Positions 1 through 11,400 of a stretch of 51,733 nt of DNA are shown in pieces (the first letter of the stretch is position 1; each line of letters begins with the position of its first letter). The position numbers and the translations under genes are program-made. The notes below the pieces were generated by a model. It worked only from the letters and a program-made list of their open reading frames with translations, made no database searches and had not been told where the DNA came from. This stretch comes from Dissophora ornata (Eukaryota > Mortierellomycota > Mortierellomycetes > Mortierellales > Mortierellaceae), in contig MU616708.1 of NCBI GenBank assembly GCA_025201705.1, forward strand, positions 1-51,733. The letters are read 5' to 3'.

Positions 1-233
1 AAAAAAAAAAGAAATGGTCGAAGGAATTGTCTACTTTATCAGACGGTCTATGGTGTGGTTGTTCTTTTGCTTTTCTTCATAATATCGAGAGCTCTTTCAG
101 TATGGCCTCGTCTGCACTCCCCTCGTCTGCACTCCCCTCTATCACTCCATCCTACACGAGCAGGTATCCAGACAGAACTCCATTCACGTCACGGCACGGT
201 CAGCTGCCTCTCTCTCGTCCCACTCTTCCTCGC
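1..233. other. left edge, no gene seen
   Basis: Starts with an A-rich run and continues as sequence rich in CTC/TCC triplets. It lies just past the stop codon of the PP2A B56 gene, so on the minus strand it should hold that gene's 3' untranslated region. No reading frame of recognisable origin was found on either strand. Confidence 0.5.
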
Positions 234-3200
234 CTACTCGTTATCGCTGCTGGGTGACCGCTGCATGTCCAACACTTCCTCCAGACTACGATGGCGTGAG
301 AGTTCGTCCAGGACTGTCTCATCCACTGGTATAATCGACTTTCGGCGGAACTGAGGAAAGACTGGCCCGCTGTTCGCAAATGTTTGCAGATCACCGCTGT
401 ACATATCCTGGTCCGCTCCACTACCGTTCTCCAAGTATTCCTCGTCAGGTTCGTCCGCGGCCTCCCCCTGGTCAAAGGATTCTACGATTTCCAAGAAGCG
501 ATAATACACATAGTTAGAACATCCGAGCTTGCTTCCTTAAAATAGAATAGTTGACGCTGGCAAATCAGTCGACCCGCAGTCAGTAGAGGTATATACCAAG
601 TGGAGCCGAGACGGGCTCTGCAGGAAGAGGGAGCGGCACCGATACCGCTCCTTGCGCCGATAGATTGGCATAGTTTTCCGCTGCCTGATGCTCAAGTCGC
701 TGCCAGACTTCCTCTCTGTCCTGGAGACGCTTTCTATCACTGTCATAACGAAAACACGTCGGCAATTAGAATATTAGTGAGATTCTTGGTTATCGGCTAC
801 ATTATTTCGCTATTTCAATCGCTTGACATATCCGACACGGGCTTACTTTTGGCGTGCCTGGCGATATTGGTTTGTGCACTCGTCAAACAGTTTGGGTGTC
901 GCATCCATGAACAGTTTCAAGGCGTTGAAGACAAGGCCATGTATGGTTCTAGAATAGATCACAAGGTTAATATCTGCTACACGGCTATTCATGGTGGGAG
1001 GGCGAGTGCACCCATGCACGCATCGAGTTTCACCGTTACCTGTTCCAATGCGTTTTCGAGTTTTTGTAGAGTGACTGGAACACAATTGGCAAAATCTCGT
1101 GGGCGTTGTCGTGAATCAAGTTGACAATATATTCATTGTTCCAGTAATATAATGCCCTCTCCGCCACCTACCATGATCAGAAGCATTGTAGAAGCAGTAA
1201 GTAACGTTGCCATCACACTGTCACCAAAAGATAAGTAAGCTCCGCGAGAACTCACCTGGAAGTGTGGGCTGGAGACACAACGAGCAATTTGAGTAAACAG
1301 TGGACCTTCGATCTTGACAAACTCCGAGGGCTCTATCACATCCAGAATCTCTTCAATCTCGTTCAAAAACATGACTTCCTTGGGGCTGTTGACCTTTGGC
1401 CAGAATCTCAAAAGACCATGGACAACCTAAACAAGATATAGAGGCATGGGTGTAAACGTCAGCTACTACCAGAGTCACAGTGTTCTTGCGCACCAAATAG
1501 TTCAAGTGGCTTTGAGCTGCAGCATCAAATGGCGTGCACATATACCTCTTCCGTTAGTGTCGGATCCTTCTCCAAAAATTGGACGACGCAGTAGGCCAGC
1601 TGTGGATGGTACAGAGTTAACGACCTTGCCTTGTGAAGTGGCAGAAGCACCTTGGTGAGGAAGGTTTTGTGCTCTTCCTTCAGTGGCAAGGCGAATCCGT
1701 TGATGATGCTTGAAAGTAAATGAAATAGTGACATGTGTCAGCGAAAATACTACTGGCACTTTGTGGGTTCTATTGCATCACCCGACCCGGCTCTTACCTT
1801 CCTAGAATCTCGAGCAACTCTGCAATTCCGTTATGTCGCTCCTTTTCGTAAATGAACTGGAAGAACACGTTGTTGATCGAGCGGCGGATGAATGCTCGCA
1901 AGTTAAGGAACTTGCCGTAAATGCGATGCAAAGTTGTCTTCAAAAAGTCGCGTTCTCGAGGGTCTTCACTGTCGAACAGCTCCAATAGCTAAATTAAAAA
2001 AATAAATAAATAAATAAATAAATACAAATAATATCGGATGCAGAGTTCAGAATATGGCGTGGACAACGCGAGAAAGGAAAAGTAAAAGACAGGGAGCAAA
2101 ATTCCCGAACAGCGTTGCGCATAATTACCTGAAGGATAAAATGATGGTCGATAAACTTTTTGGCAATATTAGTGTTGAAGTCGGGGGACTCGATGAAGCG
2201 CAAAAAGAACTCGTAGACAATCTGTAGATGGGGCCATGCAAGCTCCAACACAGGCTCATCCTCCTCGGGATCAAAGGCCTCCCCCGTAGGGTTGACCTGC
2301 GGCGGGATTGTCCTAAACAGATTAGTGGCAAACTGGACAGAGTCATATCCGCAGTCAGTCAATGGTCAGCAGACACATTTTTTTTTCCAGAGGGGCGAGA
2401 CCTGATTAAGAAATTGTACGCCATGTACGGGAAGAGTCAATTGGACGACTCCCAACGGAACGTACCATGTTGACAACTTCCGGATATACGGGCTCGGTAA
2501 TCACGCCCCTATTGTTGGTGATATAGTCCAGAATCTCCGTCAAGGCCTGGCGCTTGATCTCCTTGCCCTTCAGCTCTGAGGATGCATCATTGAAATCGAA
2601 AACAACCGAGCATTGCCCGATCTTTCTCAAAAACAACTCCTGTCGATCAATGTGTGCCACTTCTGTGTTTTTGAGATAAAAAGATACGCATAATAAAATG
2701 GGCTTTGTTAGTCACATGGGTCCATATATTGCAGATATTGTTTGTAGCATGTAGAGACATTCAATTAAACCCAAGAATGAACGACTTGCCATCTAAAGCC
2801 TGCAATCTCTCCAGCGTAACACGTTCCGTGACATGAAATCTAGATGATCTTTGCCTCCGAGGTGTTTTGCTAATAGGGATCGCGTCCTTTGGCGCATTCT
2901 TCATCCTATTGATCGGCCCGCTCTTGGGTATCTCCTTTTCGCCAGTGAGTTTGCCAGACGGAGATGCGGGGCTTGGCGATGAAGGGTGGCCTGCAAACTG
3001 AAGCGGTACCCCGGACTGGTGATATTCAGACTAGAGCACAAACAAAAAAGGTTAGAGGGAAAACACACAAACTTCTTTGCGCATAAACAAACTGGCGACT
3101 GAGAGAGAGAGAGAGGTTGAGAAAAAAAAGGGGGCAGATATTGGATGACAATAACAAATGAAAGCATCGATGGCAACAGCAGAGTTATGGCGACAACGAC

Positions 3201-3802
3201 AACAACGACACCAAACGACAAAGCAAGTACTGTAGCCCCTTGGTCTCAATGACAAAATAAAATGCGCGCCGTTGGTTGAGGGTGCAAAGGGTTAAAGTCA
3301 CAAACAGGAAGCAAGCTTGTCTTACAGGTTCGGCATTCATAATCACGATGGTTGGTGGATGGTTGTCACGCTGATCAAGAGTCATGTTGCCACTGACAGG
3401 GTTACTGCTGCTGGTGTTGGCGCTGCTGGTATGATTATCGGATTCGCTTACGTAGACGTTGGTGGCGCTGGTGTGAACCTCGACTGGGGTCTGACGGATA
3501 TCGTTGTTACTGTTACCGCTGGTAGTGGTTGTGGCGGGGCCGGTGGGGTTGTGGCCGTTGGAGTTGTCGTTACTGCTGCTGCTGCTGCTTCCGGCAGTGA
3601 TGTTATTGACTCCGGTGTTAACGTTAACGTGGATGGGGGTGCTTTGCTGCTGCTGGGGCAAAACCTCGGGGCTGTCGCTTGCAGCAATGACGGTGGTAGG
3701 CGGGGCGGCAGTGGTGATGCTACTGTCGGCGCTGGTGCTGGTGTTGCTGTTACTGCTGTTTTTCGACTTGTTTCTGGACAGGACGCCTTTGAAGCCCTTC
3801 AT
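234..3802 (-). CDS. PP2A B56 (B') regulatory subunit, Rts1/Par1-like
   Basis: Regulatory subunit that targets protein phosphatase 2A to substrates, including centromeric cohesion and stress targets. Eleven coding exons, in gene order: 3802-3326, 3030-2790, 2662-2466, 2332-2129, 1988-1798, 1708-1546, 1426-1256, 1167-1040, 948-847, 739-597, 535-234. They total 2319 nt, giving 772 residues. Residues 1 to about 200 are low-complexity (S/T/N/Q, proline). The start [10 protein letters not shown] resembles the basic start of yeast Rts1. The HEAT-like B56 core follows, with hallmark strings such as [44 protein letters not shown] and CVSSPHFQV. The acidic C-terminal tail ends SPSSDNE. Intron 2 (2789-2663) appears to use a GC donor. 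A pyrimidine-rich stretch and a good acceptor (AG at 3812-3811) lie just 5' of the start, suggesting an intron in the 5' leader. Family assignment is secure; the low-complexity start is less certain. Confidence 0.95.
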
Positions 3803-4821
3803 TGAGTATCCTGGAGAGATAAAGAGATAGAAGCAGTCAGACTGGTAAGAAACGGTGATGGCGAGGGAGAGAAGACCGAGAGCGCGAGGCGTGTGTCTTG
3901 CAAGACAAGCTTTGGATGCTACCAAGAGGGAAGACGAGGCAAAAAAGAAGGGAAGAAAGAAAAAAAAAGAAGAATAAAAAAAAGAACGAGAGCAAATGAA
4001 ATAAACGAGAGCAAAATGGGGGGGCGATGGAGGAAGGGGAAGGAGAGGAGGAGGAAAGAGATGGCGCCAGAAAACAAAAAAAAAAAGTGAATGGGAAAAA
4101 GGGAACGAGCAATCAGACTGGCAAGGAGAGGAGCGAGTGGGGCACAACAGAGCACAGAGGATGCATTAATTTTCTACAGGTGTATGTTTAAATTGGAGGA
4201 GTGCTCTCAACAATGGTGGAGGAGTTACATGGTTTGGCAGCGAGCGTTTCTATGAATAGGGCAGAGATGACTCTCAGTCCCGCATCTGTCTGTCCAACCT
4301 GTGTCCCGGGTGCGGGGGTGCGGGTGCGGGAGATGACGAGGGAAGGGCGAAGGAGGCATGACCGTAGGCTTTTTTGTTTGTCAGAGTCGAGGTCGACGAT
4401 GGTCGCCTGCAGCGTGCTCTCTTCCTCTCGCATCCCTTTTCTTTCTGGATGTAATGCGCTGATGGAGCGCAAAAAGAACCCTCGAGAGCACCCGCCCAAG
4501 CATCAAAAGAGAGAAAGAAAAGATGCCCTGTTTGTGGCACAGCTGCAGATGAGCACCTCCATCCAACTACTAACTACCTTCGACCTGCACCAGAGCTGCA
4601 GATTTGTATAACCATCGACGGCACACGTACAGCAAAGTGAGCAGCCGCCAGTTGTGAACGGACCAAACGTCGGTCTTAGTTTCATTTGTCTTTATTGAAT
4701 GATAGTGTTTATTGCATGTGCATGTGGCGACGGCAAGGACTAGGGCCTTTCTACTCTCTTTAGTCCTTTTTCTTCTCGAAAATGAAAAAGAAAACGGATA
4801 AACGCGACAACACGACGATAC
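3803..4821. promoter_or_regulatory. intergenic: B56 leader/promoter and BuGZ 3' region
   Basis: About 1 kb between the B56 start and the BuGZ stop, both genes on the minus strand. The first 350 bp beside B56 are strongly purine-rich on the plus strand, that is, a pyrimidine tract on the transcribed sense strand. Frames that stay open here encode runs of F, S and L with no ATG start, so I do not read them as protein. A four-run G tract sits at 4308-4330. No gene recognised. Confidence 0.6.
4308..4330 (+). other. G-quadruplex-like tract
   Basis: Four runs of three or more G separated by identical TGC loops: runs at 4308-4310, 4314-4318, 4322-4324 and 4328-4330. It lies on the template strand about 510 bp upstream of the B56 start codon. 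The pattern is visible; folding is an inference. Confidence 0.6.
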
Positions 4822-6497
4822 TTATGCTGCAGACTCCACCTGTGCTTTGTATCGATATCTCTCCAATCCTGCCCTGACCTCCTCCTGCAATTAAAATAAA
4901 TACGCGACAATGAGTACCATGCGTTGCTGCAACTTCACTCCGCAATAAAGACCACGCTATACATGAATGCTCATCGTAACTTACCACAGAAACGTCATTG
5001 TTCGCATACACGAGGACGCCCTCCTTCTTGGCGGAAGCGCCATTTGCTGCTACTTTACCGTCAGTCGCTGAAGATGGTAATGCAGGCGTCGTCGTCGTCG
5101 TAGTTGTCGCCGCTGTTGCAATCGTTGTTGCAGTGGCAGCTGCAGCCGACGTTTTATGGTCCGGTGATGATGTGATATGTGAGGTATGCTTCAAGTTATG
5201 ATTCAACAGAGACTTGGGAATACCTGTTGGGGATGATAGGGCATCGGCTCCAGCAGAAGGTGGAGGCCCGCTAGGAGGAAGAGATGTAAGCGCAGGAGGG
5301 GGTCTCGGTGGCATGGGACCCATTCCTGGTGCAAGCATAGGAGGTGGCATTCCCAGTGGCGGTGCCTGGATGCCGAAGGGACCGTGCGGCGGCATTCCCG
5401 GTAGAGGCGCAAAACCTGGTGGCCCGTTCATGAACCTAGGAGGAAAGCCTGGGTGTTGCTGCTGCGGTGGCATTGTATGAGGCGCCCCTAGAGGTGGTCT
5501 CTGGGGTGGCCAAGGCCCAGGTGGAGCCATCTGATTGCCGTAAGGGGGGAACTGCGGAGGCGGGCCTGGGTGTGACATACTACACATTTACACGAACGCA
5601 GTCCAGGCTCTGTTAGAGACGAGGTAAAGAGAGGTTCCTTGGATGGTCATCGTTTGTTTCATGACTTACCCTGGATTTGGCATTCCGTACGGCTGAGGCG
5701 GTCTGGGTTGATAGAATTGACTATATGCAGCAGGCATAACTGAAGCAGCAGCTGGGGGCATACCTGGATATTGGAACTGACCTGGGTACGGGCCATGATT
5801 GGCTGGAGGGGGAGCCCCGGCACCCATATGTCCAGGAGCACCAAGAGGGGTCAATGGCATTCCTGGAGCCACAGGTGCCGATCCAGGAGGGCCACTGGGT
5901 GGAGCTACAGCAGCTTGCATCATTGCTTTGTGGGCAGCAAGCTGCTGCTGGAGATCCTCTTCCGAAAATTCGACATGTGTGGATGCAATCTTAGGCCGCT
6001 TACTGGCGTGATCATCGTTGGCGTCCTGCTTGGCGTTGTATGCGTGGAGATCCTCTTCAGGAATACCTTCCATACCATAGATTTCCCGCTCCACCGTCTC
6101 GCGGCCAGGCAAGGCATTGGGTACTCTGTATTAGAGGAGAGCATATGTAATTCATGAAGTGTTAGCGAGGTAGCCGATATGTCACATGAGACCTGTCGCA
6201 ACAAAACACCTTCCGGTTTCTCTTACGTATCAATGGTTTCCTTGTGGACTTGCATTACGTGAACGACCATTCCGCCAGCAGTGTTGAGTTTCTTGCTGCA
6301 GTGGTTGCATTTGAAGTGTTTTGCCCTTTGGTGAGAGATCAGGACCTTCTCGTCCTCGAAATCACGCTCGCAGTACCTACAACGTTTTCACAATTGATTA
6401 GTCTTGAAAGAGGGAGGTCCAACAGAGAGTTTGTCTGCCAGCCAATGACATACCAGCACCAGGGGCGGACGGTCTTCTTTTTGTTCTTTTTTGCCAT
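4822..6497 (-). CDS. BuGZ/ZNF207-like zinc finger protein with GLEBS motif
   Basis: Homolog of animal ZNF207/BuGZ and plant SUF4-type proteins. BuGZ binds Bub3 and microtubules during mitosis. Five exons: 6497-6454, 6376-6227, 6125-5670, 5579-4985, 4884-4822; 1308 nt, 435 residues. The N-terminus MAKKNKKK leads into two C2H2 fingers (CWYCERDF...HQRAKH and CNHC...HVMQVH), then the family signatures [14 protein letters not shown] and [12 protein letters not shown]. Residues from about 130 to 395 are proline/glycine/methionine-rich and low-complexity, as in ZNF207. The last two exons join NNDVSV to [10 protein letters not shown], recreating the GLEBS motif, whose paired glutamates contact Bub3 in the animal protein. 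The start is chosen because MAKKNKKK matches family starts; the open frame continues slightly upstream. The GLEBS motif is split by the final intron (4985/4884). Confidence 0.93.
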
Positions 6498-6753
6498 CGT
6501 TCTGTGGCAGTTGTTGTCGAAGTAAGGTGTCCTAGCGCTACGGCTGAAGATGTTCAAAGAGCGATTTGATGCAGCGCTGAGGTTGCAGATGGATTTGTGT
6601 TGATGATCATCGAAAACAAAGCGAAGTGGAATTTAAGGGGCCTTCAACATTCGCCACCAATGATTTGACTGTTACAGCGCACCAGCAAGTCAGCAACTTT
6701 TGTATAAAACAGATCAAGTTTATTTGTTTTGGCTAGCCTCCCATGCCGATCGT

Positions 6754-8238
6754 TTAGAAACGGAGCTTGGTGAAGAACCACTTGTTCTTGCCGCTGTTGT
6801 ATCTATTGTTCCAAGAGGGAAAAAAATACACTCAGCGTCAGCTACAAAAAAAAAAAAGGACAGACGCATTTATTGGAGTAGTCGTTCTTACCTCTCCTCG
6901 AAGAGCTTCTTGATGGCCTTCTTGGCTTCCTCACGCTGGGAGGGCTCCTTGAAGGAGTCAACGGTGAGAACGGACTTCAAAGTCTCCAACTCCAATCCGT
7001 AGCTATCAACGACACCAGACAACAGAAGCCATAAACGGTCAGAAAATATGTGGATTAACAAGAAACAGGTTCGTCCCTGCGCACATGGTCTCACACGAAT
7101 GTCTACGCAATCTCGCCAATGCCCCTTGGCCCCCTTGTTCTCCAATATGCAATTTCCTTACCGAGTGGGCATCAAGTGGTTGTAGTTGACGACCTTAATG
7201 AAAGGCTTGACCTTGGAGCGCTTGGCGACGCGCTTCTTGCCCATGTTCTTGGTGATCTTGAGGGGGTAACGCTCGACACCGGCGACAATGGCGTGACCGT
7301 AACCACGCTCCTTGTTTCCCTCATCGACATGTAATATAGGGAAGCAAAAAAAAACGAAAAAAAGACAAGGCATATAACAGAAGCATAGGTCATACGAATC
7401 TTGCACAATGTTTCCAATGCGAGGAAATAGTGTCAAAGACAAGTTGATAAGGTAAAGATGAAGGGATAAAAAATCGTAGAAAAGCACATATCCTGAACAT
7501 GCAAATATCCCACGCGTATTCTTCTCTTCCACGTTGAATATCCGTATCCTATTATTGATGAGGAGTGTTTCATGCAGCCTGGAGATGATTTGTTGGAGAG
7601 ATCATCAACTCGTTGCCGTGGGTGCTTTAGAACAACAGCGATAGCTGAAAAGACGAGAAGTTGAGCACGGTGTAGTTATTCTGACTGATGAGAGTCAAGG
7701 TCTAGAGCCACTCCAAAGACCTTGATGTCTTTGGCTCAATCAGTAGGGTGTTGAGAGGTAGGGAGAGGGTCGATCAGGGTGGTTTCCTGCCTGCAATAAT
7801 ATTGGGAGGGCCAGCAGAATGTTGAATCAAATTCCCCACATGCAATTTCGAGATTACATCCTGATCCACACCCTGATCCCGATCAAAGGTTCAGCCAATT
7901 GAATGATTTTGTTCCTGTCCAGTCCCAAATTCCGATGCCAGGATGCAGTGAAGAAAGAAATCCTTTGAAAACGATTTGGAAGCAGATGTTGGTTTGCTAT
8001 TTTTCACGATGACGGCCTTCTTGCCGGCGTAGCGTCCGTTAAGGATGACGGCGACCTAGATTGAAGATGAATTGAGTGATAAGTCGGATTGTTTGCAGAG
8101 TCCATATCTATCCATCGGTCGAAAAGAGTGATCATTGGTCGACATCGTCCTTGGATACGTCTATTGGCGGTATCTGTGCCCCACATGGTCGCCAGGATTG
8201 TCGTTCAGTACCTTTCCTGACTTTAAGAACTTGACCAT
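6754..8238 (-). CDS. RPL27: 60S ribosomal protein eL27
   Basis: Large-subunit ribosomal protein. Exons: 8238-8212, 8055-8001, 7330-7162, 7002-6892, 6802-6754; 411 nt and 136 residues, exactly the usual eL27 length. Visible signatures are [53 protein letters not shown] and the terminal [11 protein letters not shown]. Introns 1, 3 and 4 are GT-AG. Intron 2 (8000-7331, 670 nt) gives the conserved K-N-x-D-E-G stretch only if it is cut as AT...AC. A GT-AG alternative (GTGAAA donor after VI, acceptor GATGAG) stays in frame but deletes six residues of this conserved stretch. The short first exon just after the start is usual for ribosomal protein genes. The 209 bp up to the Iml1 stop form its promoter. 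Confidence 0.95.
7331..8000 (-). other. long intron 2 of eL27 (apparent AT-AC)
   Basis: A 670-nt intron, far longer than its 80-200 nt neighbours. In the sense direction it begins ATAGCAAACC and ends CTATATTAC. Neither the U12 donor (ATATCC) nor a U12 branch-point motif near the 3' end is present, so the splicing class is unclear. I looked for a hosted C/D snoRNA and found no convincing box C and box D pair. Confidence 0.55.
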
Positions 8239-8447
8239 CTTGTTGCAGAGAGATAAAGAAAAAGAGAAGGATTCAATGCGTCTTGCGGCCGTTACGAAAA
8301 TATACTTGGTCCAAGGAAATCTTTATTACACGTGACTAATAAAAAAAGTCACCACCAGTTACCAGAGGTGATATCTGGAGTCTAAAACACCTCGGCGGTG
8401 TCATTAGATTGTTGTCCTGCCGGAGCGCTTTTTGGATCTACCGTTGA
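8239..8447 (-). promoter_or_regulatory. eL27 promoter with CACGTG E-box
   Basis: A 209-bp gap between the Iml1 stop codon and the eL27 start. It holds a palindromic CACGTG at 8329-8334 followed by AC, the core bound by bHLH factors such as Cbf1 in yeasts. It lies about 90 bp from the start codon. The site is seen; its use is an inference. Confidence 0.4.
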
Positions 8448-11400
8448 TTAGCTTTGCTCTACTACCTGATTTTGTTCTAGTGGTTGCATCTGCGCCCGCA
8501 CTTGCGCCTCCGCCTCGGCCTGTTTCCTGTCCTCCTCGCTGGAGGCCGGGTCCATGTCAATGCGGATAATAGGGACATTGGCTGCCACCATCACATCTTC
8601 AATGCTGCCTGATTCCTTGGTGGACTCTGAATCTTTGATAATAACATCGCCGTTCACACTCGAGTCATCCTGAAGAGCCTCGATTTGGGTGTCAGATCTC
8701 CGTCGTGGTGCCGCTAGTGAGGGCATGACCCATTCCATGCCCTCACGCTCGACCACCCTCTCGTCAGGAACATCCTCCAAGATATCCTGGATTCCAGAAG
8801 TGGTCTCGAGTGTACTGGAAATGTTACTCCAGATTGTGGCCAACTCGTCCTTGTTTGAGCATGCAGCCTCGAATTTCTTCCGCAAAACGTCTGGATCGGG
8901 AACATGGTTTGATGTATTTTTGCTTGAGGATCCTCCACCACTTCCACCATCCTGAATACTATTGCCACCTCCACCAGTTCCACCAGTCTTGGACCTGTCC
9001 CAGTCGCTTCGGTCTCTCTCAGGCATAGGGATTGAGTGCGAGGTCAAGAGGCGATTGTTGACCCAAAAGAATTCGTACGGCCCATTGAATGAAATCTGAA
9101 TGAAGGCCACTCCGGAGCGATGGACATACTGAATGTTCTTGTACGGAGCTCGCTTGTATGAATAATTCAGCTGTGTTGCGGGTGGGTAGTGCTCATCCGA
9201 CTCCATATCGAGAATGAAACCATGGATTTTTACTAGCTCTGTAAAAAAGTGTAGCTTGGGCACCTGCACCGGAGGCTCAAGGGATGACGACGGTTCAAAG
9301 TAACCTTTCGTCAGTGGGGGACGAAGGGCCAATTTGATGGGCACCGGACTTTGAAAAGGATTGAATGCTCGGCCCTGAGAATCCTGTTCAATGGGCGCCT
9401 CTATCAGACGAAGGCCACATCGCTCAGCTACCTTTCTCCATGTTTGCAGCATATCCTCAATCAGCCTTGCAGTGCATCCCAACCAGTGTAATTGGAAATG
9501 ATAGCAGTGCTTGATGTTATGTGCCAAATCATAATGCAGAATCGCGGTTTCTCTCTGCTCACTCCGTTTGTTAGGATCAACATCAACTGTCATAGCCTTG
9601 GACATCTCCACCTTCTTTGGAGGCGCCGTATTTTGCGACATCTCCATACGTTCCCTAGAGGCAGGAATGGCGTTGTTTGAGGGCTGAGTGGTGTTTCCTG
9701 CTGCCGTGTTATTAATCGTCGCACCCGGGACAGATCCCAGAGTTGCCGTCGATCCACCTGTAGATGCCGAGGTCAGCTTATTAGTGGGCCGAGTCCACTT
9801 TTCAGATGGTGGATCGGCATCTTTTTCCTTTGAAAGGATCCTTTCGAGATCGACATCACGCTTCGTCAGCGATGTGGTGGGATTCCTGAACCATCTCCTT
9901 GCCTGCTTTTCTGAAGGCGCGTACTCGCCAGAAAACTGGTAGAAATAATGCCCATCCATAAAGTGATGCTTGCCCAGGCAGTGAACAAACAAGCCCCTGT
10001 CGAACAATTTCTTTCCAAACTCAGTCGCCTCCTCCCTGGTGTCAATGTTGACAAAGTTGTGGATCAGCCAGTCCACGACCTCGTTGCCTAGAAAGACGCT
10101 TTTGTAAACCCGGAGATGCCATCGGCGGTCCTGCAGCTTAATGCCTGTCAAAGGGTTCTGGATGGCAGTAGCGATAGTCTGGACCTTGGAGTTTCGATTC
10201 AGTTTCTCCGACTCCGTCATCATGGACATGTTCGGGCTCGAGCTTGAGCCGCTGTCGACGTTCTTTGACAACTCTGACTGCGCCCAGGCCGAAAAACTGC
10301 ATGTAACCAGTTGGACTTTGAGCGAAGAATCCTGCTTTCTTGAGGACGATGACGACCGATCGCTCTGAGGATCAATGTAACGCGCTTTTTGAAACAAGTC
10401 TAGGAATTTTTGGAATCCTGCAAGGCGCATTTCCTCCTCGTCCAGTTGTTCGCCTGCCACATTTGTCAGATTGTTCGACGCCACATGTTCCAACGGGATC
10501 AGGATAAAGCGTGCTCTCCAATAAAGCAGTTCCTCAGTGAGCTCTTCTTGATATCCAGAGACGAGGTGATCCAGATAATTCCACTGGTAGTGCGACAACA
10601 GCGGATACGCAAAGGATAGGTCCCTGGGCATGTATCCGGGCAATTGTTTGGCCCAGATGACACATTGGTACTTGATGTTCTCAGGTTTGTAACCCTGGCG
10701 CCGCTCGTATCGTTTGACCTCCACGTTTCCATCAGCTGAATCGATGGAAAGTCGGTGGACTTGCTGTCCCATACTGAGATAGCATGCCTTATCTTTTAAA
10801 ATATTCCCTGAAAGAGTTCCATTGGCGGTACCAGTATCCTTACTCGGGAATTCGGTCGCGACAGGATCCAGTTCGTCCCCAACAAGGTTTCCCCCACGTT
10901 TACTAACTCCAGAACCATCAAGCGCGCTATTCCTGTCCGGTGTCGCGCCAGAAAAATCAGTCTTCATCGTTTTCGAGGAACTCTCAACGATGAGCTGAAA
11001 CCCTTGCGCAAGGCGGTGGTAGATCAGCTGTTTCATGAGAGACTTTGCCTTAATCCGTTGTTCTTGGTCATTCTCGCCGTAGCTTCCTGAGTCCTCGCTT
11101 GGCGAGATTGTATGAATATACTCTGAGTAAAACTCTTGAAGCTCCTCCTTGCCTGGGAAATAGTCGGTGGTCAATGGGAGAGATGCAGGCGACATTAACC
11201 CTCTCCAGGCTTCCGTATTCGACAAGCCATCCGTGTAAACCTCGCTTCGAATAAGGTTAGGTGATGCACAGCGTGCCCTCACCCGGGGAAAGGCATGTTG
11301 CCAACGCCTGAGATGGGATGTCATACGAATGACGGTCTTGGGAGGATTACAGGGGTTAATATAGGTCTGCTTAGACTTTTGCCGTGTCTGGATGATCCTT

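Noticed and set aside
600..1124. 174-codon plus-strand frame
   Set aside because: Antisense to well-supported B56 exons and an intron; no family resemblance.
3185..4147. 320-codon minus-strand frame extending upstream of the B56 start
   Set aside because: It has no ATG before the family-like MKGFKG start at 3802; the upstream part is a pyrimidine tract read as F/S/L runs and contains a likely leader-intron acceptor.
7560..7620. possible C/D snoRNA in the eL27 intron
   Set aside because: A TTGATGAT is present in the sense direction, but no suitably placed CTGA follows before the intron end.
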